57,482 nucleotides of DNA from Pachysolen tannophilus NRRL Y-2460 (GCA_001661245.1 KV454013.1:1224841-1282322), one strand, 5' to 3'; shown: positions 29,988 to 39,319, counted from the stretch's first letter. The notes: generated by a model not told the origin, from the sequence alone. Numbers and translations are program-made.

Positions 29988-31040
29988 ATGCTTGGTATTG
30001 TTGGTAAGGATGTTAGTGTTAAGAGTATGGCCACTTTTTGTGCTTGTGGTGGTCAATTAGCTACTGGTATGATTCAGAAGCGAAGCGCTGTTGTTATGAA
30101 AAATTTGGTTGGTGTTGGTAATAATAATGTTTCAAGTGGTTTTAAGAGAAGTCTTCAAACTGATTCTAAAGATGCATCAGCTGCAGCTATATTAGCAAGG
30201 TATAAGGAGAAATTAGCTAAAAAGGCAAAAGAAGTTGGAGCTAAGGATATTGATGATTTAAAAGAAAAATTGAAGGATGATATTGAAGAAACAAAGAAAA
30301 ATTTAAATAAAATTGATCCATTAAAAGAATTACAAGAATATGAAAAAAAAATTTCAGCTCTGGAATTAGCAAAGCAAAAAAAAATCAAATTAAAGAAAAA
30401 ATCATTAAATAATTCACAAATTAATTCACAACTGGAATCTTCGGGGAAATTTAAAACTTTAGATTCATTTGTTGATTTAAGTAAAATTTCTCTGTTACCA
30501 GCATTAGAATTAGAAATGATTTGGAGAGCTAGATTTCTGGGTAAAGATAATACTTTATCAGCAGTTATATCAAATGAAATTTTTAATAGGTTCTACTATA
30601 ATGCAAAGAAAAATCCATGTTTTGTCTTACCATTGCCAAGGAAATCTCAACTTGAAGATCATAAACAAGATGAAGGTATTGAAATTCATTATGTTCAATG
30701 GTCATTTGTTGGTGAAAATACAACTCATTGTATGATCACTTCATTAGTAGAATATAAATTACATAAAGAATTTGCAAGACCCCACACAACCTTGATGTTT
30801 CATTCAGAATTACAAAAAGAAAAAGGTGTGGTCTTAATGAATGGTGTTGTTGATGAAGAATCTCCAATAACTTTACAAGATGCTCAATTATTATTATTAA
30901 ATTTACAAAAATTTTATGGTGCATTACAAGATAGTAACGCAACAAGTAGAAGATTGACCCTATTAAACGATTTCAACTCAGGTAACCCAAACTTCTCCAT
31001 AGAAGACTTGATAAAAGAAGCAGAATCATTGGATAATTAA
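29988..31040 (+). CDS. ATP11: Mitochondrial F1-ATPase assembly chaperone Atp11
   Basis: 350 residues (S. cerevisiae 318). A basic, Ser/Gly-rich N terminus with few acidic residues suits a mitochondrial presequence. A charged coiled-coil stretch (about 60-145, Lys/Glu/Leu) precedes the conserved domain: LDSFVDLSKISLLPALELE, IWRARFLGKDNTLSAVI, FVLPLPR, VQWSFVGENTTHCMITSL, and LEYK-like VEYKLHKEFARPHTTLMF followed by KGVVLMNG. Atp11 binds free F1 beta subunits in the matrix and prevents their aggregation before hexamer assembly. No intron. Confidence 0.93.
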   Translation: MLGIVGKDVSVKSMATFCACGGQLATGMIQKRSAVVMKNLVGVGNNNVSSGFKRSLQTDSKDASAAAILARYKEKLAKKAKEVGAKDIDDLKEKLKDDIEETKKNLNKIDPLKELQEYEKKISALELAKQKKIKLKKKSLNNSQINSQLESSGKFKTLDSFVDLSKISLLPALELEMIWRARFLGKDNTLSAVISNEIFNRFYYNAKKNPCFVLPLPRKSQLEDHKQDEGIEIHYVQWSFVGENTTHCMITSLVEYKLHKEFARPHTTLMFHSELQKEKGVVLMNGVVDEESPITLQDAQLLLLNLQKFYGALQDSNATSRRLTLLNDFNSGNPNFSIEDLIKEAESLDN

Positions 31041-31219
31041 ATATATATATTCCTTTTTGTATATAGTATAATATTTAGTATTAATTGATAATAAAAAAAT
31101 AAATGAAAAAAATTGTATATATATGAAAAATGATTAAAAAAAAATTTAAATGAAAAATATTTTTATAGGGAACATACTAATAAAATACAATAATTTATAT
31201 CTGTGATCTTTATTGTTGA

Positions 31220-32335
31220 ATGATGGTTAAGCCTATATTGAGAGTGGTTTATTTGGGGCCGGCTGGGACGTATACCTATGAGGCTGCTAGACAGCAATTT
31301 GATGTTATATCTGAGGAGGAGTATGAGGTAATATATACGGCCTCTCCTTCAATAGCGAGATGTTTTGAGATTATCAATAATAAGGAGTGCGATTATGCTG
31401 TTATACCTTTTGAGAATTCGTCAAATGGTCAAGTTGTTTTTACGTATGATTTGTTTAGAGATTGGTTTTGCAAACAGAGTAAGCATCAACAGCAGCTGCT
31501 CCAAAACCAGCAACAGCAGATCCAATTACCTAGTCCTGGGTTGACACAACCCTCATCGTCATCATCTTTTTCATCATCTTCTTCTGCGTCCTTCAACTCT
31601 ACAAGGTTACTGCAATCCAAGGGTGTTCCTTCTTTTGGGGTTGTTGGTGAACAATTTGTCTCAATTCATCATTATTTTTTAACTTATGCTAAACGTTTGT
31701 CGGATATCAAGACAATATATTCACACCCACAAGTTTGGACTCAGTGTAACAATTTTTTAGCAAACCCAAATTTCTCAAATAATTTAGAGAAAATAGATGT
31801 TTCATCAACATCGAGATCTGCTGAGATTGTGTCTAAATTATCTTTATCTGAAAGAAATTCTGTTGCTGCTATTGCAAGTTTTTCAGCTTCACAAATGTAT
31901 AATATTCCTATATTATTTAAAAAAATTGAAGATAATAGTACGAATACAACGAGGTTTTTAATATTGGGTTATAATGATATTCCACAAAGTAAAACTAATG
32001 TTAATGATCTTGGAAATTCTAAAAAATTATCCAATAAGAAAATCACTTTATTATCATTTATATTAAAGTCGTCATATAATGATCATGGATCCTTATGCAA
32101 TACTTTGAATTGTTTTACTTCAAGAAATTTAAACCTTTTATCCATTACAACAAGACCATCAAACTTGACACCATGGCTATATATGTTTTTCATTGAAATT
32201 TTGACTTGTAATGATCTGGATTCTACAAGTTTAAATGATGCATTAGATGAAATTGATTCATTTGTATTGGAGAAATCAATCATTGGTAAAGAATTTGAAA
32301 GAGATCTGGCATTCTACACAAGTGGAAACACTTGA
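31220..32335 (+). CDS. PHA2: Prephenate dehydratase
   Basis: 371 residues. The catalytic domain begins RVVYLGPAGTYTYEAA, with VIPFENSSNGQV, and continues after a low-complexity Gln/Ser insert (about 85-130) with SIHHYFL, IYSHPQVWTQC, SRSAEIVSKL, AAIASFSAS and NTTRFLILG (the TRF motif). A C-terminal ACT domain (from about 274, LLSFILKS ... GSLCNTLNCF) carries TRPS in place of the ESRP phenylalanine-binding motif. It converts prephenate to phenylpyruvate in phenylalanine synthesis, normally with feedback inhibition by Phe through the ACT domain. Two ATGs in a row (31220 and 31223) are equally good starts. Confidence 0.93.
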   Translation: MMVKPILRVVYLGPAGTYTYEAARQQFDVISEEEYEVIYTASPSIARCFEIINNKECDYAVIPFENSSNGQVVFTYDLFRDWFCKQSKHQQQLLQNQQQQIQLPSPGLTQPSSSSSFSSSSSASFNSTRLLQSKGVPSFGVVGEQFVSIHHYFLTYAKRLSDIKTIYSHPQVWTQCNNFLANPNFSNNLEKIDVSSTSRSAEIVSKLSLSERNSVAAIASFSASQMYNIPILFKKIEDNSTNTTRFLILGYNDIPQSKTNVNDLGNSKKLSNKKITLLSFILKSSYNDHGSLCNTLNCFTSRNLNLLSITTRPSNLTPWLYMFFIEILTCNDLDSTSLNDALDEIDSFVLEKSIIGKEFERDLAFYTSGNT

Positions 32336-32418
32336 ATTTTAAATAAATTAAAGAAGCAAGCAACAATAAAAAGAAATTATATTATATTCCGCATGTTGTT
32401 TTTTTATATAATTTGAAA

Positions 32419-33036
32419 TCATTTCCCATACCTTTGTAAAACCCATTCTCTGTTGTCTAAAGGACAAACATTTCTTGTTTTTAACCATCTCGTAATACAA
32501 TGCAAATGGAAAGCATGCTTTAATTTTAAACGTTAGTAAAATCTCTGTCTTTTCAATATCTATATATTTTTGTAAATATACTTACGTTACATTGACCCCA
32601 AGCTGTAATACAATCACCATTAGTTTGTGACATACTATTAGGTTGACATTCAATACACTGTTCCATTAAATGATTCCTGCAAATGGCACAGTTCTCCACA
32701 ACCATATCTAAACAATTACAAACTGTTAGTAAATATTTGTTTATCAATTAATTAAATATAATCACTTACCCCAAGACCAAAATGCAACGGCCGTCCATTT
32801 TCTTATTTCAAACTTTTTTTTTCTAATTTCTTTTGATCCTTTTCTTGTAACTCTTCATCCAACTCATTATGATGTTGTTCTTCAATCTCTTCCTCTACTT
32901 CTTCTTTTGGATTTTCAACCGCTATAATATAATATAATATCATCCAGTTAGTATTAATAAATTAATCATCTTTTATTAAAAGTATTTGAGGAAATTTTAT
33001 TAACTTACGATCTACCTCCATTTGATCAGAAGACAT
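32419..33036 (-). CDS. HRT1: RING-H2 subunit of SCF/cullin ubiquitin ligases (Hrt1/Rbx1), four exons, apparent frame break
   Basis: Exons 33036..33009, 32921..32770, 32707..32586, 32517..32419; introns of 87, 62 and 68 nt, all GTAAGT with TACTAAC branches. Spliced product: an acidic N terminus ([14 protein letters not shown]), then [66 protein letters not shown] and RYGK. This is the full Rbx1 zinc-binding RING-H2, about 133 residues. It recruits E2 enzymes to cullins and is essential in yeast. In exon 2 the acidic segment and the FEIRKW segment are in different frames, joined at a run of nine A (about 32814-32822); ten A would keep one frame. Similar homopolymer differences occur at the assembly gap in this window, so a sequencing error is likeliest. 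No splice alternative I tried avoids the break. Confidence 0.88.
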
Positions 33037-33314
33037 TTTGCTCACTATTCCCTACTACTCAACTATTCAACTATTCTATAATTCACCACAAAGAAAGCAC
33101 TCTCTTCCTATATATCTATATATCTATAGATATAGATTTAAATGTATTGATTTTTTATAATTGATTTATATCAATAGTGGTTATTTTATTATAGGTTGAA
33201 AACATTTATAAAAATAAAAAATTAAAAATATCAATTTATTTTTAAAAATGAAATAATAAAATACAAATTAGAAATTAACGGGATAGAATAGTGTTTTAAT
33301 ATAGCATATTGGAG

Positions 33315-34121
33315 ATGGAGGAGGTATCACTGTTGTATCCACTGCCACCTCCTTATTATAAATTATTTACTAGAGAGAATTTGGACAAGTTAAATGTCAT
33401 TAAAGCTAGTATAGAACTTGAGAATCCAAATAAATCAAAAGATGAATTAAAAAATTTATTGAATGATCATCCAGAAGTGAAATCGAGTAGCTTAAAGTTT
33501 TTAATTCCACCAAGTGTGCCTGATCGTGAGACGTATCATTCATTTGGTAATGTGTGGCATTTTCAAGATAAATTTATGAAATTAGAAGATGCTGGAATTC
33601 AACAATTATATCCACCACCACTGGTTGTTGATAATGGAGAACAAGATGATGATAATGAAGAGATTTTTACACAGGAAAGAATCAATGAGTTGAAGAAATT
33701 CACCAAATCGTTATTATTAAATTTTTTAGAATTGGTAGGTTTATTAAGAAAGAATCCAAATTATGTAAATTTAAAAATTGAACAAATTAGGTTAATTTTA
33801 ATTAATTTACATCATCTTTTAAATTCTTATAGATTACATCAATCAAGAGAGATTTTAATTTTTAAAATTGAAAATAAGATAAATGAAAATATGAAAGATA
33901 TAGAATTGATTAATGGTACGGTATTAAAAATTGAACAAAATTTAAAAGAATTAATTGAAAAAAATGTTGATGATAAGATTAAAAGTTTACAAATAACCAA
34001 GACAAATATAATACAGAATATGGATATTTTACAAACTGAACAAGATTCTGGAAATAAAGAACGTGAAGCTTTTGAAAGACTAGAGAAACTTAAGGATGAC
34101 ATACTATCTACTGTTGAATAA
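33315..34121 (+). CDS. MED7: Mediator complex subunit 7
   Basis: 268 residues from the ATG at 33315; the frame can be extended only to a TTG. The N terminus has the Med7 proline motif YPxPPPYYKLFTRENLDKL, then LKFLIPPSVPDRETYHSFGN and a middle helical region KNPNYVNLKIEQIRLILINLHHLLNSYRL, followed by a coiled coil (about 195-265). Med7 with Med21 forms the hinge of the Mediator middle module that links activators to RNA polymerase II. Residues 6 and 10 are CTG codons; fungal relatives have Ser at the first (SSLYP), which supports CTG decoding as Ser. Divergent from HRT1. Confidence 0.92.
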   Translation: MEEVSLLYPLPPPYYKLFTRENLDKLNVIKASIELENPNKSKDELKNLLNDHPEVKSSSLKFLIPPSVPDRETYHSFGNVWHFQDKFMKLEDAGIQQLYPPPLVVDNGEQDDDNEEIFTQERINELKKFTKSLLLNFLELVGLLRKNPNYVNLKIEQIRLILINLHHLLNSYRLHQSREILIFKIENKINENMKDIELINGTVLKIEQNLKELIEKNVDDKIKSLQITKTNIIQNMDILQTEQDSGNKEREAFERLEKLKDDILSTVE

Positions 34122-34263
34122 ACTATTGATATGTTTTATCAACATTTGTATATTAAATAAAAAAAAAAAGAAAAGAAAGCAAAACACCAAAATAAACACT
34201 CAAAATATTATAGACATGTGTATTAAGTAAGATAAATAAAAAAAAAATCATAGCATAAATTAA

Positions 34264-35400
34264 TCAATTTTTGACACAAATTGGATCTTCTCCACTAGCA
34301 ACGTTACATTGATGCATCATTCTTTTCTCTTCTGGACCAAATTCACCTGTAACCGAATGCCAGAGACCTCTGTTAAAGAAGATAACCAAATCTCCTTCTT
34401 TCCAAGGATGACAATAGATATGCTGTGGAGAAATTGCAGGTCTCATTAATCTATGTACTTCTTTTCTAGCTTCTTCCAATTCTTTAATTTCACCAGTTTT
34501 ATTATTAATCAATTGATATACACAGCATCCATGAACTTGTAAATGGTGTTCACCAGTAGTTGGATTTGTCCAAACTAATGGTAATTTTTTAATCTTTGAC
34601 TCTTCCCACTCTGGTAATTCTTCAAAAGGATATTCTTTACCCTCAGAAACCATGGTAAGACCATCAGATGTAGCTTTAGCTTTTGAAATATAAATATATG
34701 GATGTGGAGCATAAACAACTGTAGTATTCAAAGCCATTTCTTGATCTTCTGGAGATAATAATTTAAAAGCAATGGCTCCACTGGCAAACAGAGTTGAACC
34801 TTTAACCAATTCCAATTCTTCATTAGTATCTTCATAAATAATTTTTTGCTTTTCAGTTTGAGGAGGAACAACACATCCTAATAATGTGGTAACTTGTGGT
34901 GGAGATAATCCATACAAAGCAGCATCAATGTGCCACCTAAAAAATCTAGTTTGACCCCTTTCCCTTTGTTCATCAGTTAAAACATCTTTATGAAATGTAT
35001 AATGAGTTGGATGTTCCAATTCAACATCTTTAACTATTCCAGGTTGAAAACCAGCTGGAAATTTAGAATTACCAACCATTATAACTTCTGGCGTATCTTG
35101 GAAACATTTACCATCTTTGGCCAAAACAGAATTCTTATGATGGAAAAGTTTTTCATCATGACCATAATTACCAATACAACTAGGATCAAACCTTATAGTT
35201 AATTGATGTTGAGAACGAGGTGGTAATTCCTCCTGTTTTGGAATAACCAACACCAAATTTTTTTGTAATCCTTCTTTCAATTTCTTAAAATCTTCATCCG
35301 ATAATAAAGACGGATCACTAACTCCCTCAGGTAAAGAAACAACAGCACCAAAAGGAGCATTCTCCAATGGAGTAATTTGTAAAGCAGTAGCAGCTGGCAT
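34264..35400 (-). CDS. XAN1: Alpha-ketoglutarate-dependent xanthine dioxygenase (XanA/Xan1 type)
   Basis: 378 residues from the ATG at 35400; a TTG two codons upstream is not a likely start. It belongs to the TauD/TfdA Fe(II)/2-oxoglutarate oxygenases. The facial triad is visible as RWHID (H157, D159) and the distal His in GLWHSVTG (H348), with the 2-OG-binding Arg expected in the C-terminal RMMHQC region. Other blocks, LVIPKQEELPPRSQH, TLFASGAIAFKLLSPE and CHPWKEGDLVIFFNR, resemble fungal XanA. The enzyme hydroxylates xanthine to uric acid, letting yeasts without xanthine dehydrogenase use purines as nitrogen. The cytosolic protein lacks a signal peptide. The promoter carries a cluster of CCGCGG sites. 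Substrate assignment rests on family resemblance. Confidence 0.82.
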   Translation of the reverse strand: MPAATALQITPLENAPFGAVVSLPEGVSDPSLLSDEDFKKLKEGLQKNLVLVIPKQEELPPRSQHQLTIRFDPSCIGNYGHDEKLFHHKNSVLAKDGKCFQDTPEVIMVGNSKFPAGFQPGIVKDVELEHPTHYTFHKDVLTDEQRERGQTRFFRWHIDAALYGLSPPQVTTLLGCVVPPQTEKQKIIYEDTNEELELVKGSTLFASGAIAFKLLSPEDQEMALNTTVVYAPHPYIYISKAKATSDGLTMVSEGKEYPFEELPEWEESKIKKLPLVWTNPTTGEHHLQVHGCCVYQLINNKTGEIKELEEARKEVHRLMRPAISPQHIYCHPWKEGDLVIFFNRGLWHSVTGEFGPEEKRMMHQCNVASGEDPICVKN

Positions 35401-35441
35401 ATTCAATAATTAATACCAATAAAAAAATTAATGAAAAGAAA

Positions 35442-35476
<35 letters not shown>

Positions 35477-35782
35477 GATTTATATATCCTTCCGACAAAA
35501 AGCAATCGTTCTCTCAAAAAAAAAACAACTAACAATATCGGTCCACCTATAGATATATATATATATATTTATAAATATATTTATATATATATATTTAAAC
35601 GCTGTATTTTTGCGTTATCAGTATTATCATTTACCGGATTAGGAAACTGCTCCGCGGGCCGTCGGTCTGTAGCCGCGGAACCGCGGAAAGAACCGCAGAG
35701 CAGAGAAGAGAAACACAGAGCAAAGAAGAGCAAAGAATAGCATAGCAGTCAATTGTTGGATGAGATTTCAAGTGGATGATGA
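35401..35782. other. XAN1 promoter / METTL16-type 3' region
   Basis: 382 bp between two leftward genes. An A run of about 30 bases (35443-35472) lies just upstream of XAN1, then TATA-rich DNA (35551-35598), then a GC-rich cluster (35652-35696) and a repeated AGCAGAGAAGAG/AGCAAAGAAGAG stretch (about 35697-35745). Confidence 0.55.
35652..35696. promoter_or_regulatory. CCGCGG cluster (Zn2Cys6-type sites) upstream of XAN1
   Basis: Three CCGCGG palindromes (35652, 35673, 35681), a TCGG (35662) seven bases before a CCG, and a CCGC (35693) lie in 45 bp, about 250-295 bp upstream of the XAN1 ATG. CGG/CCG triplets are the half-sites of fungal binuclear-cluster regulators. UaY/Ppr1-type purine regulators use TCGG-N6-CCGA, so a purine-responsive element is an attractive but unproven reading. 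Confidence 0.5.
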
Positions 35783-37114
35783 TTAACCGTCAACCAACCT
35801 CTTTATGAATCCACAAAAACTTTCGAAAATCTTATAATTGAATCCGTATTTCCAGAAAATGGTTATTGAGTTTTTCCGCATTTCAATTAGGAATATTGTA
35901 AAGTCTTGATCATTTGCCAATTGTAGTTTTGTTCTCTTTACCGCTCCGCGGTGTACATCTTTGTCATCATCATTATTATCATTATGATCATTATCATTGG
36001 GGTGTCTATTATTTACATGGGTTTCAAATTTTCTACGAAAAGTTCTTGACCATACATTTCCTGGGAATTGTATTTCAAGTTTTGAATCATCTATTCGGTA
36101 AAGTTCACCTTTATAATTCAACTTATTAAGACTTGTCTCTATCAATTGGTTTAAATCCCAATAAGAATTCAATGGTATATTGAATTCGTTTATCTGATTA
36201 AATTTTTTCAAATTAGGTGAATTTTTGTATATAATTGAATTTCTTATTTTTAACCCATGGAAACACCAACCGATAATCCAACGTTGTGTAACTTTATTAT
36301 TCTTAAACTTATTACTTGGTAATAACAGTTTAACAAAATAATTTGGGATATTATTTTGTTTTAAATATTTGACTAATAATTCCAAATTACTAAAATTTCC
36401 AACTAAAGAAGTATACCAAGTAATTTTATTTTTTAATTGCAAACTTTCATTAATCATTTTAACTATAAAATGATATTCTCCACCAATTGTAACAAATTCA
36501 TTTTGTGTAATAGGTGAATAATATTTTTTAATTTGAAATTTCAGTGTTTTCTTGGCTTCAATTTCTTGTAATGATGAATAAAATGGTGGATTACAAATTG
36601 TAATTATATTATTATTAACATCATTAACATTTGTCATTAACCCATATTTTGATAAATTGAAAAAATCATCATTTGCTAAATTTAAATAAATTTTTATTCT
36701 ATTATCAAGATTATTTAATTTAACATTTTCAATTGCTTCTTGAATTGAAGATTGATCTATATCAGTACCAATAAATTTACAATTTTGGAAAAAACGACAT
36801 CCAAGTAATGGATAAATTACAGAATGACCAGTACCAACATCTATAATATACAACTCATCATTTTGTTTTGATTGCAATGGTAATTCTTTAATAAATTTTA
36901 AATATTCTAACCGATTAGGAATTCTTGGACATAATTTATTCTTGTTTAAATTTATTTTTAAATTAAATTTATAATCCAATATAGCTTTAGTTAAATCTAT
37001 TATAGCATCATTTGAATTCAAATCATACTTATTAGTATCCAGTATAAAATGTCTTGATAATTCTGGGTACCTTAATGATAACTCTGTAAAATCAATATCA
37101 TAATAACTACTCAT
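35783..37114 (-). CDS. METTL16: METTL16/RlmF-type RNA N6-adenosine methyltransferase
   Basis: 443 residues. Colinear with human METTL16: an N-terminal DFTELSLRYPELSRHF block, RIPNRLEYLKFIKELP, SAM-binding IDVGTGHSVIYPLLGCRF with GTDID, catalytic NPPF (175-178), GGEYHFIVKMINESLQLK, ITWYTSLVGN and QRWIIGWCF. Members methylate U6 snRNA (S. pombe Mtl16, human METTL16) or rRNA (bacterial RlmF). U6 methylation lies in the ACAGA box that pairs with 5' splice sites and favours introns with A at +4, which is what all introns in this window have. A His/Asp/Asn-rich insert (about 375-395) precedes a short C-terminal region. S. cerevisiae lacks this gene as far as I recall. Confidence 0.88.
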   Translation of the reverse strand: MSSYYDIDFTELSLRYPELSRHFILDTNKYDLNSNDAIIDLTKAILDYKFNLKINLNKNKLCPRIPNRLEYLKFIKELPLQSKQNDELYIIDVGTGHSVIYPLLGCRFFQNCKFIGTDIDQSSIQEAIENVKLNNLDNRIKIYLNLANDDFFNLSKYGLMTNVNDVNNNIITICNPPFYSSLQEIEAKKTLKFQIKKYYSPITQNEFVTIGGEYHFIVKMINESLQLKNKITWYTSLVGNFSNLELLVKYLKQNNIPNYFVKLLLPSNKFKNNKVTQRWIIGWCFHGLKIRNSIIYKNSPNLKKFNQINEFNIPLNSYWDLNQLIETSLNKLNYKGELYRIDDSKLEIQFPGNVWSRTFRRKFETHVNNRHPNDNDHNDNNDDDKDVHRGAVKRTKLQLANDQDFTIFLIEMRKNSITIFWKYGFNYKIFESFCGFIKRLVDG

Positions 37115-37281
37115 TTAATATCTAATTATTATTATATATATCATCAATATATATTACTATGTATTTTTTCTAAAACGGTAGTAAAGTGAAAAATTATTAT
37201 TAAAACAAACTGAATAGCAATTGAAAACACTTAATTATCTTTTATTTTTCTAAAAAGAAAAAGAAAGAAATAAAAAAAAAA

Positions 37282-37703
37282 ATGTCAGCTGTGTTAGATC
37301 AAATCTTACTAGATGATGTAAGTAGTAGATATAGTTTTCAAAATTTTCAATAACAATTGGTACTAACAGTTGAAAGAGGTAGATTGCTAAATATTGTCCT
37401 CAACAATTTTTAAACTATCATAAATGTATGACAAGTCCTACACCAGAGTCTAATTTTTGTTTAAATGAACAACAAAGTTTATCAACATGTATTAAGACTG
37501 GAGTTCCAAGTTTCCAAAAAATTCAAGAAACTTGTGCTACACATATGAAAGATTTGGAGAATTGTTATAGGACAAATCAGGGGAAAGATAAAAGTGTATG
37601 TCAAGAAAAATTGATCAACATGAGAAAATGTGCTTCAGGTGTTGTTAATGATGGTAATCACAAATCAGGTTTAAATGATCTTGATTTAACTGTTAAAAAA
37701 TAA
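37282..37703 (+). CDS. MIX14: Mitochondrial intermembrane-space CX9C protein Mix14 (Mic14), one intron
   Basis: Exon 1 37282..37317 (MSAVLDQILLDD), intron 37318..37382 (65 nt, GTAAGT, TACTAAC, GTAG), exon 2 37383..37703; 118 residues. The junction gives LDDIAKYCPQQFLNYHKC, parallel to the Mix14 start. Four exact CX9C motifs are visible: CPQQFLNYHKC, CLNEQQSLSTC, CATHMKDLENC and CQEKLINMRKC, arranged as two twin-CX9C hairpins. Such proteins are imported into the intermembrane space and oxidised by Mia40; Mix14 is linked to respiratory-chain upkeep. No presequence, as expected for a Mia40 substrate. The promoter is shared with the METTL16-type gene (167 bp). Confidence 0.88.
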
Positions 37704-37831
37704 TATTTTTTTTTGTTTAATCAAATTAAATTTTTAAATGATATAAATTTATATACAGAATTAATAAAAGTCTTGTCACTTTTTTTTTTTTACCATTTTT
37801 GCTTTTTCATAATCATAAATTAATTAATTAA

Positions 37832-38398
37832 TTAATCTTTCTTTAAATCTTTTTGATCTGATGCTTCACCTTCAATATGTTTTAAATTTCCATCATTTTC
37901 AACATTTTTCCTATAACTTTCTGGAGCATCTTTAGCATAACCTCCAATAATATTCTTCAACTTATCTGGTATCTCTTCAAAGACTAAATCTTCTGTAGAT
38001 GAAGAAACATCTTCACCTTTTGCCTTTAATATCTCTTCAAGTGTTATTCTCTTATCTGAAAATATTTTCAAATGGTCAGCAATTAAATGCCTGTTTTTAC
38101 AACCGGGACAAGTTATTAAAATTGTACCAGAAGTATACGCCTGTTTCGATATAGCATGTGATGACCTTGTTCCACATTTTTTACAAGTAAATGCCAACAT
38201 AAGCTGTTGTTTTGTTTGATCTATTTGACCAATAGAAACCTTATTTGGTTGAGAATAAAAACGACTATGAATCAAAATTGTTTTATTGCTATTGAAAAAA
38301 AAATTAAGTGATTTGTTCATAGTGAAAAAGGGACCATTTTTTATAAATATTTGTCTCCCAATAGGAATCACTGATTTTGAACTAATTAACTTAAACAT
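37832..38398 (-). CDS. ZIM17: Mitochondrial Hsp70 escort protein Zim17/Hep1 (DNL zinc finger)
   Basis: 188 residues. A basic presequence-like N terminus (IFIKNGPFF ... HSRFYSQPNK) precedes the DNL zinc finger: MLAFTCKKCGTRSSHAISKQAYTSG and ILITCPGCKNRHLIADHL. Two CxxC pairs bind zinc, and the DHL (in place of DNL) loop is conserved. Zim17 keeps matrix Hsp70 (Ssc1) soluble and supports protein import and Fe-S biogenesis. The tail is acidic and hydrophilic. Convergent with MIX14 (about 130 bp apart). Confidence 0.93.
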   Translation of the reverse strand: MFKLISSKSVIPIGRQIFIKNGPFFTMNKSLNFFFNSNKTILIHSRFYSQPNKVSIGQIDQTKQQLMLAFTCKKCGTRSSHAISKQAYTSGTILITCPGCKNRHLIADHLKIFSDKRITLEEILKAKGEDVSSSTEDLVFEEIPDKLKNIIGGYAKDAPESYRKNVENDGNLKHIEGEASDQKDLKKD

Positions 38399-38575
38399 TC
38401 TTTCAATTTCCTTAAGCCCAAATTCTTTATCAAAACCTTTCTTTCTCTTTATAATACTTAAACTTCTTCTAAATTTTAAAAAAGTTTTCCTTTTTAACAG
38501 TGTAGTATATTTTAATGAGAGAAATCACTACTTTTTCTTTGTCTTTTTTTGGTAATAATTTTACCATAATTCTTC

Positions 38576-39163
38576 CTAAGAAGATATCTTTTCCAAGTAA
38601 CCTTGTTGAATAAGTCTTTGAACATCAGCTTGTCTTACAAAGAACTGGGAATCCTTGGTCAAGTTGTAAACTCCATACTCTGTTTGGATTTCACCTGCAT
38701 CTTTTAAGACCCTAACATCTATGAAAATATCGCTTGGTGGTTCTAATGATCCAGAAAGATCAACATCAGTTAATGGACCTTTATAATCTGCTATAATCTC
38801 ACTATATTTCCTAAAATATTCTTGTTCATGATGAGAAAGATTATCAAATAAATTTCTGGAAGGATCACAATCTTCCCATGCCAATTGATCTAATTTAGAA
38901 GCTCTTAATTTTTGATAAGCCAAGAGACATCTCTTATTTCTTCTCATACACAAATGAGTAATAAATAATTGACAGTTTTTAACTCTATTCGACTCAATGT
39001 CAATATCATCCTGTTGCAGCGCCAATATCTCCGCCTCCTGCTGTAAATCAACAGTTTCTCTTATTATATCCTTAACATAATCATCTTTAAACAAAGGTAA
39101 CGTATCAAGAGATTTCGTCCTCTTGGCTTCTTGTACCAACTTATTTGCTATATCTCCATACAT
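38576..39163 (-). CDS. PSF1: GINS complex subunit Psf1
   Basis: 195 residues (S. cerevisiae 208). Signature start MYGDIANKLVQEAKRT, followed by VDLQQEAEIL, then RNKRCLLAYQKLRASKLDQLAW, LSHHEQEYFRKYSEIIADY and the C-terminal B domain (PPSDIFIDVRVLKDAGEIQTEYGVYNL, split by a short Pro linker). Psf1 is part of GINS in the Cdc45-MCM-GINS helicase. It shares a short divergent promoter with WPL1; the ACGCGT at 39320 lies 157 bp upstream of this ATG. The real spacing to WPL1 is about 276 bp once the duplicated gap flank is discounted. Confidence 0.95.
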   Translation of the reverse strand: MYGDIANKLVQEAKRTKSLDTLPLFKDDYVKDIIRETVDLQQEAEILALQQDDIDIESNRVKNCQLFITHLCMRRNKRCLLAYQKLRASKLDQLAWEDCDPSRNLFDNLSHHEQEYFRKYSEIIADYKGPLTDVDLSGSLEPPSDIFIDVRVLKDAGEIQTEYGVYNLTKDSQFFVRQADVQRLIQQGYLEKISS

Positions 39164-39319
39164 GATGTAAAACCCTCATACAAGATCTTCTAAATTATTA
39201 CTTCTCCTCAGCTCACTAATCTTCTTCTCTATTCTTTTGTGTTATCGTTTCTGTTTTAATTTGCTTTGTTCTAGCTTTGTTTTAAATTAAAAATTAAAAA
39301 AAAAAAAAGAAGAAAGAAA

